The notes under the pieces: generated by a model
The model's database searches: none
Told to the model about the DNA's origin: nothing
What the model saw: the letters and a program-made list of their open reading frames with translations, nothing else
Shown: piece by piece, positions 36,324 to 44,601 of the stretch
Position numbering within the stretch: position 1 is the first letter of the stretch
Layout: each line of letters opens with the position of its first letter
Assembly: GCA_023425645.1 (NCBI GenBank)
Contig: JAFACG010000042.1
Location: 62,001-126,000 of the forward strand
Direction of reading: 5' to 3'
DNA length: 64,000 nucleotides
Source: Pseudomonadota bacterium
GTDB lineage: Bacteria > Pseudomonadota > Gammaproteobacteria > Burkholderiales > Burkholderiaceae_B
Program-made: the position numbers and the translations under genes

Positions 36324-37076
36324 ATGTCGGACTATCAGTGCATCACCGTGGACAATCAGGAAGACGGCGTATCCGTCATCACCATCAACCGGCCCGAGCG
36401 CCGCAACGCGCTCAGCGCCACGGTCGTGCGCGAGCTGCAGCAAGTCTTCGTGGCCTTCGATCAGGACCCGACGCGCCGCGTCGCGGTATTGACGGGCGCG
36501 GGCAACGATGCGTTCTCGGCCGGAGCCGACATCAATGAATGGCCCGAGCTGTGGCGCGCCATCCCCACGGTGGGCTTCGAGACGGACAAGCCCATCATTG
36601 GCGCGGTCAGCGGCTGGTGCGTGGGCGGCGCGCTGGTCATGGCCATGATGACGGACCTGCTGGTGGCCTCCGAGAGCGCCAAGTTCTCGTATCCCGAAGC
36701 CAAGCTCGGCTTTACCGGCGGGATCATCTCGGGGCTGGCTTCGCGCATTCCCCATCACGCGGCGATGGAGATCATCCTGCTGTGCCGCACCCTGGAGGCG
36801 CGCCGCGCCTACGATCTGGGCTTCGTCAACGAGGTGGTTCCGGTGGGCGAGCAGGTGCCCGCGGCGCTGCGCATGGCGCAGGACCTGGCCAGGATGTCGC
36901 CCATGGTGCTGCACACCCTCAAGCGTTTCATCAATAATGAGGTCCTGACGCGCGGTCCGTCCGAGCAGATGGCGCGCACGATGCGCCACCTGAAGGCCAT
37001 CGAGGACAGCCACGATTCCAAGGAGGGCATGGCCGCCTTCAAGGAAAAACGCGCTCCCGTCTATCTGAACAAATAA
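36324..37076 (+). CDS. Enoyl-CoA hydratase/isomerase family protein (second copy)
   Basis: The 250-residue crotonase-fold enzyme has NRPERRNALS, FSAGADINEWPEL and SGWCVGGALVMAMMTDLLVAS, the two oxyanion-hole regions. It is only distantly similar to the first hydratase of this locus, so the two probably do different steps. It lies 46 bases behind the acyl-CoA synthetase with AAGAAGGAG before the start. A terminator separates it from the dioxygenase gene. Confidence 0.9.
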   Translation: MSDYQCITVDNQEDGVSVITINRPERRNALSATVVRELQQVFVAFDQDPTRRVAVLTGAGNDAFSAGADINEWPELWRAIPTVGFETDKPIIGAVSGWCVGGALVMAMMTDLLVASESAKFSYPEAKLGFTGGIISGLASRIPHHAAMEIILLCRTLEARRAYDLGFVNEVVPVGEQVPAALRMAQDLARMSPMVLHTLKRFINNEVLTRGPSEQMARTMRHLKAIEDSHDSKEGMAAFKEKRAPVYLNK

Positions 37077-37089
37077 GCCCCATGCGGCG

Positions 37090-37117
37090 GCCGGGCGCAG
37101 AGGCGGCCCGGCTTTTT
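37090..37117 (+). terminator. Terminator between the hydratase and the thiol dioxygenase
   Basis: GCCGGGC (37090-37096) pairs with GCCCGGC (37106-37112), followed by TTTTT. It would reduce or stop read-through into the dioxygenase gene, which starts 17 bases later. Confidence 0.75.
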
Positions 37118-37134
37118 CATTGGAGACCGACACC

Positions 37135-37695
37135 ATGCATCCCCGTTTCGAGCGCTTCATCCAGGGCATGAGCGAGCTGACGGCGCGCGCCGGCGTGACC
37201 GAGCCGGACATTCTGCGCGACGGCGGCGAGCTGCTGCGTGAGCTGGTGGCCCAGGACGACTGGCTGGCCCGCGAATACGCCCAGGCGCACCCCCAGTACT
37301 ACCAGCAGTATCTGCTGTACTGCTGTCCCGAGCAGCGATTTTCCGTCGTCAGCTTCGTCTGGGGGCCGGGACAGAAGACCCCCATCCACGACCATACCGT
37401 CTGGGGCCTGATCGGCATGCTGCGCGGGGGCGAGCAGTCGCGCCCGTTCACGCACGACGTCGCCAGCGGACGGCTGACGGAAGGGGCGACCCAGGTCCTG
37501 CAGCCGGGCGTGGTGGAGGCGGTCTCGCCCGCGGTGGGCGACATTCATGAGGTCTCCAACATCTACCAGGATCGCGTGTCCATCAGCATCCACGTCTATG
37601 GGGCGGACATCGGCCAGGTGCGCCGCCATGTCTACGATCCGCAGACCGGGGCGGCCAAGGAGTTCGTGTCCGGCTACGCCCGGCCTGCGGTCTGA
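37135..37695 (+). CDS. Cysteine dioxygenase-family thiol dioxygenase (3-mercaptopropionate type likely)
   Basis: This non-haem iron cupin adds both oxygen atoms of O2 to a thiol to give a sulfinate. The 186-residue protein has the three iron ligands His85 and His87 (PIHDHTVWG) and His138 (GDIHEVSN). It also has the Ser-His-Tyr triad Ser151-His153-Tyr155. There is no cysteine near the ligand loop that would form the Cys-Tyr crosslink of mammalian enzymes. Bacterial members of this form include 3-mercaptopropionate dioxygenase, and the C3-acyl-CoA genes next to it favour that substrate over cysteine. GGAG at 37122-37125 fixes ATG 37135. Confidence 0.8.
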   Translation: MHPRFERFIQGMSELTARAGVTEPDILRDGGELLRELVAQDDWLAREYAQAHPQYYQQYLLYCCPEQRFSVVSFVWGPGQKTPIHDHTVWGLIGMLRGGEQSRPFTHDVASGRLTEGATQVLQPGVVEAVSPAVGDIHEVSNIYQDRVSISIHVYGADIGQVRRHVYDPQTGAAKEFVSGYARPAV

Positions 37696-37707
37696 GTTCC
37701 TGCCGGT

Positions 37708-38469
37708 TCAGTTGGCGTCCAGGGGCAGATGTCCGATACGGGCGCCGATGATCATTTCCTGGATCCAGCGGTAGAGCAGCACCGAGTAATTGCGCTGCGC
37801 GGTCTTCTCGCTCAGGGCGTGATCGCAGTCCACCAGCACGCGATGGGTGACCGAATGAGCGATCGCGAAGGCCTGCCGGTAGCTCAGTATGGTCTGGCGC
37901 GGGATCAGCTCGTCGTTCTCGGCCTCGAACAGCATGACGTCGCCCTTGAATTTCGAGCAGGCCTTGAGCACGCGGTTTTCCTTGGGCGTATGGGCGTACA
38001 GGCGATAGTCCTGCAGCAGGCTGCGGTTGAGCTGGTCCTTGGGCGCGAGCCAGTCCTCGTCGGGATACAGGGCCGGGGTCAGCAGGCTGAGCCAGCGCAC
38101 CGGGCGGAATTCGCTCAGCAGGCAGGCCAGGTAGGCGCCGTAGCTGTGGCCCACGATGGCGATGGACTCCGGATCCACCATGGGGTGGCTGCACAGCGTG
38201 TCGAAGGCGGCGCAGATGTCCTGGAAGTTCTGCTCGCGGGTGACGCTTTCCCGATCATAGGGCGAGGCGGTGTGGCCGGCCAGATCGAAAGTTAGACAGA
38301 TACAGCCCATGCCGGCGATGGTATGGGCGCGTTTCAGGTCGAATTTCTGGTTTCCCCCCCAGCCGTGCACGAACAGGATTCCGGGTATGGGAGATTTGGG
38401 AACCAGTATTCGCGCATCGAGCTGCTGGTGGGGAACCTTGATCTTCGTGTTGAAGATTTCCGTGGTCAT
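37708..38469 (-). CDS. Alpha/beta hydrolase
   Basis: This 253-residue cytosolic serine hydrolase has the oxyanion loop FVHGWGG (about residue 34), the nucleophile in GHSYGAY (about residue 106) and a late histidine in DCDHALSE. The substrate is unknown. The ATG at 38469 lies two bases from the DUF3182 stop, so the two are translationally coupled. It is the last gene of the KGG-SDR-otsB-DUF3182-hydrolase operon and converges on the thiol dioxygenase gene. Confidence 0.85.
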   Translation of the reverse strand: MTTEIFNTKIKVPHQQLDARILVPKSPIPGILFVHGWGGNQKFDLKRAHTIAGMGCICLTFDLAGHTASPYDRESVTREQNFQDICAAFDTLCSHPMVDPESIAIVGHSYGAYLACLLSEFRPVRWLSLLTPALYPDEDWLAPKDQLNRSLLQDYRLYAHTPKENRVLKACSKFKGDVMLFEAENDELIPRQTILSYRQAFAIAHSVTHRVLVDCDHALSEKTAQRNYSVLLYRWIQEMIIGARIGHLPLDAN

Positions 38470-38471
38470 GG

Positions 38472-39590
38472 CTACAGGGGGCCTCCAAATCGCGCCAGGT
38501 AGCCGCCGTCTTCCATACTCAGGCTGTACAGGTTGGGCGAGTCCTGGACCGACGCCGCGTCGGTGACATACCGTTCGCGCGTCCATGCATGGGTGTGGGT
38601 TCGTTCGGGATGGCGTTGCAGGGTGCGCAGCGCCAGGATCTCGGCGACGGAAGCGCCGCCGCAACGCCAGGAGTGCTCGAGCACGCCGGCCTTGTATTCG
38701 CCCCGGGCGTTCCTGCCCAGGATGACGTCGTAGTTGCGCCGCGAGGCGTAAAACTGCGGATAGGCGGCGCTGATGCGTTTTTCGTAGTCCAGCGCCACAT
38801 CGATCAGGTAACGCGCGCGTTCCACGGCCTTCAGCTGGAACAGCTGGTCAAAGCCGCCGCGCGCCGCCAGCAGAGTCGTGCCGCCGTAGACGGACTCGCC
38901 CGCATGATTGAGGGTCTGGTGCTGCTGGCCGATGTAGGAGAGCAGCAGATCCCCGATCTGTGTCTGGCCGACGCTGAAGGTGTGGCTCTGGGGCAGGTTC
39001 TCCTCCAGCACCAGGCCGTGCGCGAGCTGGTCCTTCCAGGCAGGCAGCGCAAGCAGCTCCTCCAGTTCGTGCCGGCTGTAGACCACGCTCTGGCCCTTGC
39101 CGGCATTGGCGACGGCCAGCTTCACCCGTATGCCGGCCTGGCCCGCCTGGTCCAGCAGGCTCATGGTGCGCAAAGCGTCCTCCGCCGAGAAGACGCTGAA
39201 GCCGGGCAGCACGTCATGGCGCAGGGACAGGGAGAGCTCATCGTTCCAGCCTTGAGGACGGACCATGTCGGCCTGCGGGAGCGGGTGCGTCACGCATTTG
39301 TAGGCCAGGAATTCGTAGGGCACGACCCCGCCGTACAGATCGGCGGGGCCCTCGATGCCCAGGCTGCGAGCCTGCTCCAGGGTCAAGGTCCTGACGGGCA
39401 GGTAGTAGGATTGGCCGTGCGCATCCTCCAGCTGGTCCTCATAGGCAATGTAGACGCGGGAGAGCTCCAGCAACTGGGCCAGTTCCTTGGCCATGAATTC
39501 CAGTCCCTGCACGGTGCCGTTGTCGCATCCGTTCAAGGGCAGGCTGATTTGCAGAGATGCTTCAGGTGGGAGAGCGAAGATCATGTTCAT
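38472..39590 (-). CDS. DUF3182 family protein
   Basis: This 372-residue cytosolic protein of unknown function contains RPQGWNDELSLSLRHDVLPGFSVFSAEDALR and a C-terminal SWRCGGASVAEILALR block that I associate with DUF3182. No catalytic motif can be named with certainty. Two ATGs (39590, 39584) are possible starts. It sits between otsB and the hydrolase in a stress-type operon, so a role in stress or trehalose metabolism is inferred from context only. Confidence 0.75.
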   Translation of the reverse strand: MNMIFALPPEASLQISLPLNGCDNGTVQGLEFMAKELAQLLELSRVYIAYEDQLEDAHGQSYYLPVRTLTLEQARSLGIEGPADLYGGVVPYEFLAYKCVTHPLPQADMVRPQGWNDELSLSLRHDVLPGFSVFSAEDALRTMSLLDQAGQAGIRVKLAVANAGKGQSVVYSRHELEELLALPAWKDQLAHGLVLEENLPQSHTFSVGQTQIGDLLLSYIGQQHQTLNHAGESVYGGTTLLAARGGFDQLFQLKAVERARYLIDVALDYEKRISAAYPQFYASRRNYDVILGRNARGEYKAGVLEHSWRCGGASVAEILALRTLQRHPERTHTHAWTRERYVTDAASVQDSPNLYSLSMEDGGYLARFGGPL

Positions 39591-39629
39591 CAGTCCGTCC
39601 TATGCTAGATAGAAAGCAGGCCAAGAGGC

Positions 39630-40424
39630 TCAGGGCGCCGCGACGTGCGCGGCGGGGCAGTGATGCGAAACGGGGCGGGAAGGGGGGGACTCGGCGGCCA
39701 GCCATAGCCGCAGCAGGGCCAGCAGGGCGGCCGGGTCGCGCAGAAAGAATTGCGCGGCGCTGGCGGGCTCATGCGGGCCGACGCGGATGCTGACGCCCTT
39801 CTGCTCGTTGACGAGCCGGAAGGCGGCTTCGTCGGTCAGGTCGTCGCCTATCATTACCGGCCTGCGGCCGGCGAAGGGCGCGTGCTGCTGCGCGCGCGCG
39901 ACGGCCTGGCCTTTGTCGAAGCCGGCCAGGCGCAGCTCGATCACGCAGTGGCCGCGTGTCAGGCTGAAGCCGGGGTGTTCAGAGCACAGGGTCGTGAGGC
40001 TCGCATGCAATTCATCGCCCAGTTCGGGGCGCTGGCGAAAGTGCACGGCCACGCCGTGGGACTTGCGTTCCATCCACACCAGGCTGTAGGGGCGGATCAG
40101 GGCGGCCACGGCCTGTTCCAGACGGCGATGCCCGGCCGGATCCATTGCCGCTTGCCAGTGCGGCTCGCCTTGCGGGCCGTGCATGGCCGCGCCGTGGCTG
40201 CTGATCATGGCCAGCGGCAGGTCATCGCAAACTTGGCGCAGGCTGGCGCGGTCCCTGCCGGAAATCAAGGCTACCGCTCCATGGCAGGCCTGGTGCAGGT
40301 TCAGGAGCAGGCGAGCCGTGCCTGCGGGCAGGCGGACCATCTCGGGTCGGGCTGCCAGAGGGACCAGCGTGCCGTCCAGGTCCAGGTACAGGGCCGCTTC
40401 GTCCAGGGCTGGAAGCATGTCCAT
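39630..40424 (-). CDS. otsB: Trehalose-6-phosphate phosphatase
   Basis: OtsB removes the phosphate from trehalose-6-phosphate to give trehalose, a compatible solute and desiccation protectant. The 264-residue HAD-type phosphatase has the nucleophile motif LYLDLDGTLVPL (about residues 12-23), the SGRDRASL motif, the KSHGVAVHFR segment and the late GDDLTDEAAF. It starts one base after the SDR gene ends. Its partner otsA is 3 kb away on the same strand with its own sigma-54-type promoter. Confidence 0.95.
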   Translation of the reverse strand: MDMLPALDEAALYLDLDGTLVPLAARPEMVRLPAGTARLLLNLHQACHGAVALISGRDRASLRQVCDDLPLAMISSHGAAMHGPQGEPHWQAAMDPAGHRRLEQAVAALIRPYSLVWMERKSHGVAVHFRQRPELGDELHASLTTLCSEHPGFSLTRGHCVIELRLAGFDKGQAVARAQQHAPFAGRRPVMIGDDLTDEAAFRLVNEQKGVSIRVGPHEPASAAQFFLRDPAALLALLRLWLAAESPPSRPVSHHCPAAHVAAP

Positions 40425-40425
40425 G

Positions 40426-41400
40426 TCAGCTCCCGGGCGTGCCTGTGATGGGCAGCACGGCGCCGGTGATGTAGCTGGCCGTGACCGGGCTGGCCAGATA
40501 GACGTAGGCCGGGGAGAGTTCCTCGGGCTGGGCGGGGCGACCGAACACGGTCTGCTTGCCGAACTCGGAAATTTCCTCGGGCGGCGAGTCGGCCGGATTG
40601 AGCGGCGTCCAGACCGGACCGGGGGCGACGGCGTTCACGCGTATCCCCTTGGATGCCAGATTGGCCGCCAATGAATAGGTAAAGGCGATGATGGCGCCTT
40701 TGGTGCTGGAGTAGTCCAGCAGGTGGGCCGAGCCGCGCAGGGCCGTCACGGAACTGGTATTGATGATGGCGTCGCCCGCGTGCAGATGAGGCAGGCAGGC
40801 CTGGGCCATGTAGATGTAGCCGTAGATGTTTGTGCGAAAGGTTTCGTCCAGGCGCTCGGGCGTCAGGTCCAGCAGGGACTGGGCATGTTCCTGGAAGGCG
40901 GCGTTGTTGACCAGGATGTTCAGGTGGCCGAAGCGGTCCAGCACGCGCTCGACGACTTGCCGGCAGAATTCGGGGTCCTTGACGTCGCCGCGCAGGCACA
41001 GGCATTCACGGCCTTCTTCGTGGACAGCCTGCCGGGTCTGCTCGGCATCCACATCTTCGTCCAGGTACACGATGGCCACGTCCGCGCCTTCGCGCGCGTA
41101 CAGCACGGCCACGGCCCGGCCTATGCCCGAGTCGCCGCCGGTGACCAGCGCGACTTTCCCTTCCAGCTTGCCGCTGCCCCGGTAACTGGACGCTTCATAG
41201 TGCGGAGCCTGTTCCATCTCGCTTTCGCTGCCCGGCTTTTCCAGGTGCTGCTGGGGCAGGGGCGGCGTGGGGTAGTCGCTGCCGGGCTGGCTGCTGTCGT
41301 GGGTGACCGGCTCGGTCTGCCCACTGCCGTGCTTGTCTTTCTGGTCCTGTTGCTCCTGGATGTGGCGCTGCTGCTCCACGGTCTGGCGGGTTTGCGTCAT
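40426..41400 (-). CDS. Short-chain dehydrogenase with long hydrophilic N-terminus (YghA-like)
   Basis: This 324-residue NAD(P)-dependent oxidoreductase is of the YghA/general-stress type. After a glutamine- and proline-rich tail (about residues 1-75) comes a full Rossmann SDR with the cofactor loop TGGDSGIGRA. The NNAA motif and the catalytic Ser...Tyr-x-x-x-Lys in SSVTALRGSAHLLDYSSTK are also present. Such proteins recur in stress-induced clusters of soil bacteria. It is the second gene of the KGG operon and is adjacent to otsB. Confidence 0.92.
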   Translation of the reverse strand: MTQTRQTVEQQRHIQEQQDQKDKHGSGQTEPVTHDSSQPGSDYPTPPLPQQHLEKPGSESEMEQAPHYEASSYRGSGKLEGKVALVTGGDSGIGRAVAVLYAREGADVAIVYLDEDVDAEQTRQAVHEEGRECLCLRGDVKDPEFCRQVVERVLDRFGHLNILVNNAAFQEHAQSLLDLTPERLDETFRTNIYGYIYMAQACLPHLHAGDAIINTSSVTALRGSAHLLDYSSTKGAIIAFTYSLAANLASKGIRVNAVAPGPVWTPLNPADSPPEEISEFGKQTVFGRPAQPEELSPAYVYLASPVTASYITGAVLPITGTPGS

Positions 41401-41486
41401 ACGGACTCCTGTTCAGCACAGTGGGAAAAAGAGGGGACGCAGCGGCCCTGTGGGTCGCCGCCGCGTCCGCGTGGGGGCAGGATCGG

Positions 41487-41996
41487 TCAGCGGCGCTGAC
41501 CCTGGGTGGCCTGGCCTCCCTTGGAGCCGGCCTTGCGGGCTTCCTCCGAATCGAACTCATGGGCCGTGCCCTTTTCATGGGCTGCCTTGCCGCCCTTGGA
41601 GCCGGCTTCGCGGGCCTCTTCAGAGGTGAACTCGTGCGCCGTGCCCTTTTCGTGGGCTGCCTTGCCGCCCTTGGAGCCGGCCTCGCGGGCTTCTTCAGAG
41701 GTGAACTCGTGGGCCGTGCCTTTCTCGTGAGCCGCCTTGCCACCCTTGGAGCCGGCCGCGCGCGCTTCTTCGGAAGTGAACTCGTGCGCCGTGCCGCGTT
41801 CGTGGGCTATCTTGCCGCCCTTGGAGCCGGCTTCGCGCGCTTCTTCGGAAGTGAACTCGTGGGCCGTGCCTTTTTCGTGAGCGGCGCGGCCGCCTTCGGC
41901 TGCGATCTCACGTTGCTTCTTTTCATCCATGGAGGCGAAACCACGCTGGTCCTTGTGATCCTGATTGCGGTCATGGGCTTCAGTGTGCTTGGTCAT
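41487..41996 (-). CDS. KGG-repeat stress protein (hydrophilin, GsiB-like)
   Basis: This 169-residue, extremely hydrophilic protein has a lead of 34 residues (DHKDQRGFASMDEKKQREIA) followed by five tandem 25-residue units. Each unit has the form GGKAAHEKGTAHEF then SEEAREAGSK. These are KGG motifs as in B. subtilis GsiB and E. coli YciG, related to plant LEA-type hydrophilins that protect proteins during drying. AAAGGAG precedes ATG 41996. It is the first gene of the operon that includes otsB and has a strong sigma-54-type promoter at 42048-42063. Confidence 0.93.
   Translation of the reverse strand: MTKHTEAHDRNQDHKDQRGFASMDEKKQREIAAEGGRAAHEKGTAHEFTSEEAREAGSKGGKIAHERGTAHEFTSEEARAAGSKGGKAAHEKGTAHEFTSEEAREAGSKGGKAAHEKGTAHEFTSEEAREAGSKGGKAAHEKGTAHEFDSEEARKAGSKGGQATQGQRR
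41520..41894 (-). repeat. Five tandem 75-bp repeats coding the KGG units
   Basis: The repeats are in frame (residues 35-159). Units 3 and 4 are identical in protein sequence, the others differ at one to three positions, so copy number may vary between strains. Confidence 0.9.
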
Positions 41997-42047
41997 GTGA
42001 CTCTCCTTTAGAAAGAATGCCAACCTCGTGATTGGCGTTTTTCCTCC

Positions 42048-42063
42048 AGCAGAAAGTGTGCCC
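42048..42063 (-). promoter_or_regulatory. Sigma-54-type promoter of the KGG operon
   Basis: On the minus strand the sequence reads GGGCAC-N5-CTGCT with the exact GG-N10-GC spacing of -24/-12 promoters. Transcription would start near 42037, 40 bases before the KGG start codon. Confidence 0.75.
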
Positions 42064-42083
42064 AAGGGCTGCGGCCGGGGCCG

Positions 42084-42099
42084 CGGAACGCTATTTGCT
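42084..42099 (+). promoter_or_regulatory. Sigma-54-type promoter of the mechanosensitive channel gene
   Basis: CGGAAC-GCTAT-TTGCT has GG and GC separated by ten bases. It is back to back with the KGG promoter and lies about 36 bases before the channel start codon. Confidence 0.7.
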
Positions 42100-42134
42100 A
42101 TAGATGAGCATCGGTTTTTTTCCGGAGATGAGTC

Positions 42135-43163
42135 ATGTCGGCAATGTCGTGGTGGATGTGGTTGCTGGTTCTGCTTCTGGGGTGGGCGGTGCTGCTGCTG
42201 GTCCATTACCTGGGCGGGGAGCTGATCAAGCGCGTCGTGCCGCAGGGGCATTTCCTGCGCTTCTTCATCCAGCGGATCCGGGTGCCGTCCAAGGTGTTCT
42301 TCCTGGCCTTCTTTCTGCGCTTCTGCATTCCCCTGGCTCCTCTGGCCGGACCCTGGCAGAGCTACCTGGCCATGGGAGACATGATGGTGCTGATCATCTG
42401 CACGATCTGGATGCTGATGGCCGCGGTCGAGGCCATGTTCCAGGTGGTGGTGGCGCGCTATCCCCTGAATGTGGCGGACAACCTGCGCTCGCGGCGCATC
42501 TACACCCAGGCGCGGGTGCTTGCCCGCAGCGCGCATTTCCTGCTCCTGCTGCTGGGTCTGGGTTTCGTGCTGATGATTCTGCCGGGCGCGCGCCAGCTCG
42601 GTACCAGCCTGCTGGCCTCGGCCGGGGTGGCGGGGCTGGTGGCCGGTCTTGCGGCCAAGCCGGTGCTGGGCAATCTCATCGCCGGCCTGCAGATCGCCTT
42701 CACCCAGCCCATCCGCATCGACGACGTGGTGATCGTGGAAGGCGAGTGGGGCCGCGTCGAAGCGATCACCGGGACGTACGTGGTCGTGCGCGTCTGGGAC
42801 GAGCGCCGCCTGATCGTGCCCTTGCAGTGGTTCGTGGAGAATGTCTTTCAGAACTGGACGTATCAAAGCGCGTCCTTGCTGGGCACGGTGTTCCTGTGGG
42901 TCGATTACCGCGTGGACCTCAAGGGGCTGAACGAGGCGTTCAAGGCCGTGTGCGAGTCGACCGAGCTGTGGGACAGGCGGGTCCAGGTGCTGCAGGTGAC
43001 CGACACCAATGAATGGGGCATGCAGCTGCGTTTTCTGGTCAGCTCCACCGACTCGGGCCGCCTGTTCGATCTGCGCTGCCTGCTGCGCGAACGGCTGGTG
43101 GCCTATCTGGGACAGCACCAGCCCGATGCGTTCGTGCGGGTCAGGATACTGGAAGCGCAGTGA
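42135..43163 (+). CDS. MscS-family mechanosensitive ion channel
   Basis: This inner-membrane channel would open on hypo-osmotic shock to release solutes such as trehalose. The 342-residue protein has four hydrophobic segments (about 5-25, 50-70, 80-100, 130-150). A TM3-like pore helix follows (ASAGVAGLVAGLAAKPVLGNLIAGLQIAF, about 160-188), then the beta domain (IRIDDVVIVEGEWGRVEAI). GGAGA precedes the ATG. Its 3' end overlaps the convergent otsA by 23 bases. Confidence 0.92.
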   Translation: MSAMSWWMWLLVLLLGWAVLLLVHYLGGELIKRVVPQGHFLRFFIQRIRVPSKVFFLAFFLRFCIPLAPLAGPWQSYLAMGDMMVLIICTIWMLMAAVEAMFQVVVARYPLNVADNLRSRRIYTQARVLARSAHFLLLLLGLGFVLMILPGARQLGTSLLASAGVAGLVAGLAAKPVLGNLIAGLQIAFTQPIRIDDVVIVEGEWGRVEAITGTYVVVRVWDERRLIVPLQWFVENVFQNWTYQSASLLGTVFLWVDYRVDLKGLNEAFKAVCESTELWDRRVQVLQVTDTNEWGMQLRFLVSSTDSGRLFDLRCLLRERLVAYLGQHQPDAFVRVRILEAQ

Positions 43164-44538
43164 TGTCCTGAGGCTTTTCGGGGACCCGGGGCTCAGGCTT
43201 CAGATCCTCCAGGAAGTGCGCGCACCACTGGGCCAGGTTCTGGCCGCGCAGCTGAGCCATCAAGGTCTGGTGCCGGCTGCGGCGCTCGGCCAGGGGCATG
43301 TTCAAAGCCTGGTACAGCGCGCGGGCCGTGCCGTCCATGTCATAGGGGTTGACCGCCAGGTAGCCGCCTTCCAGGGATTGGGCCGCGCCGGTGAAAGTGG
43401 ACAGCACCAGCACGCCGGGGTTCTCGGGATCCTGCGCGGCCACATATTCCTTGGCCACCAGGTTCATGCCGTCGCGCAAGGGGGCAATATAGCCGACCCT
43501 GGCCTGGCGCAGCATGCGCATCAGTTGCGGCGCCGGGAAGGCGCGATTCATGTAGACGATGGGCGTCCAGTCCAGCGTGGCGTACTGGCCGTTGATCTGG
43601 CCGGCCAGGCTTTCGAGCTCTTCGCGCATCAGCTGATAGTCCTGGATGTCGCTGCGGGTGGAGGGGGCGATCTGCACGTAGGTGGCCCGGCCCCGCAGGG
43701 TGGGATAGCATCGCAGCAGGGTGTCGAAGGTGCGGAAGCGATGCGTCAGGCCCTTGGTGTAGTCCAGCCTGTCCACGCTGATGACGGTGGCGGCGCCGTG
43801 CTGGGGCTCGGCCGGCTGGCCGGTCTCCATCCAGGAAGGGGCGCCCGCCATGGACTGGATCAGGTCCACGTCGACCCCTATCGGGTAGACGCCGCTGCGC
43901 GTGGCCCGGGCGTGCTGCGGACTCGGTCGGGCCGGCAGGGTCTGCAGCGCGGCCTGCAGGGCGACGTGGTCGCCGTGGCTCTGCACGCCGATCAGGTCGT
44001 AGTCCTGCAGCATGGGCAACCAGTGGTCGTGGCGGGGGATGGCGCGCAGGATCTCGGGGCAGGGGAAGGGCGTGTGCAGGAACAGGCCGATGGCCTGCTC
44101 CATGCCTTGCGCGCGGCAGAAATGCGCCAGGGGGATCAGGTGGTAGTCCTGGATCCAGATCAGGTCGTCCTCCTGGGCGATCTGCTTGAGGTAGGCCGCG
44201 ATCTGGCGATTGACCTCCAGATACTGCTGGTAATGGTGAGCCTGGAAGTCCATCAGGTCCAGCCGGTAGTGGAACGCCGGCCACAGGCAGGTATTGGCAT
44301 AGCCGCAGTAGAACTGCTCATATTGCTCCTGGGTGAAGGAGAAGGTGACGGCCTGGTAGGTGCCCCGGTCTTCGGTCTGGAGCTCGCCGGCCTTTTCTTC
44401 GCACTGGCCGTTCCACCCCAGCCAGATCCCATTGATGTCCCGCTGCTTGAGCAGCAGGTCCACCGCAACCGCCAGCCCGCCGGTGGAAGGCTTGTTCGAG
44501 CTGGCTACGCGTACCGATACCATGATGATCTTGCCCAT
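43141..44538 (-). CDS. otsA: Trehalose-6-phosphate synthase
   Basis: OtsA joins UDP-glucose and glucose-6-phosphate to make trehalose-6-phosphate. The 465-residue GT-B glycosyltransferase has the N-terminal glucose-6-phosphate loop in SSNKPSTGGLAVAV, the WIQDYHL block and LHTPFP. The C-terminal DRLDYTKGL and LRDGMNLVAKEYVA signatures are present. The start at 44538 is preceded by its own sigma-54-type promoter at 44584-44599, directly behind the rpoN stop codon. It works with OtsB encoded 3 kb downstream. Confidence 0.96.
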   Translation of the reverse strand: MGKIIMVSVRVASSNKPSTGGLAVAVDLLLKQRDINGIWLGWNGQCEEKAGELQTEDRGTYQAVTFSFTQEQYEQFYCGYANTCLWPAFHYRLDLMDFQAHHYQQYLEVNRQIAAYLKQIAQEDDLIWIQDYHLIPLAHFCRAQGMEQAIGLFLHTPFPCPEILRAIPRHDHWLPMLQDYDLIGVQSHGDHVALQAALQTLPARPSPQHARATRSGVYPIGVDVDLIQSMAGAPSWMETGQPAEPQHGAATVISVDRLDYTKGLTHRFRTFDTLLRCYPTLRGRATYVQIAPSTRSDIQDYQLMREELESLAGQINGQYATLDWTPIVYMNRAFPAPQLMRMLRQARVGYIAPLRDGMNLVAKEYVAAQDPENPGVLVLSTFTGAAQSLEGGYLAVNPYDMDGTARALYQALNMPLAERRSRHQTLMAQLRGQNLAQWCAHFLEDLKPEPRVPEKPQDITALPVS

Positions 44539-44583
44539 GCTGATCCTCGCTTAAGTGATTGGAAAAAACACACAGGCTGTATC

Positions 44584-44599
44584 AGCAAATTGCGTACCC
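44584..44599 (-). promoter_or_regulatory. Sigma-54-type promoter of otsA
   Basis: On the minus strand the sequence is GGGTAC-GCAAT-TTGCT, with GG-N10-GC spacing. It lies in the 63-base gap between rpoN and otsA, about 35 bases (from the predicted start site) before the otsA codon. Confidence 0.65.
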
Positions 44600-44601
44600 G
44601 C

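Noticed and set aside
41520..41894. CRISPR-like array
   Set aside because: The regular repeats are contiguous, in frame and coding (KGG units); there are no spacers.
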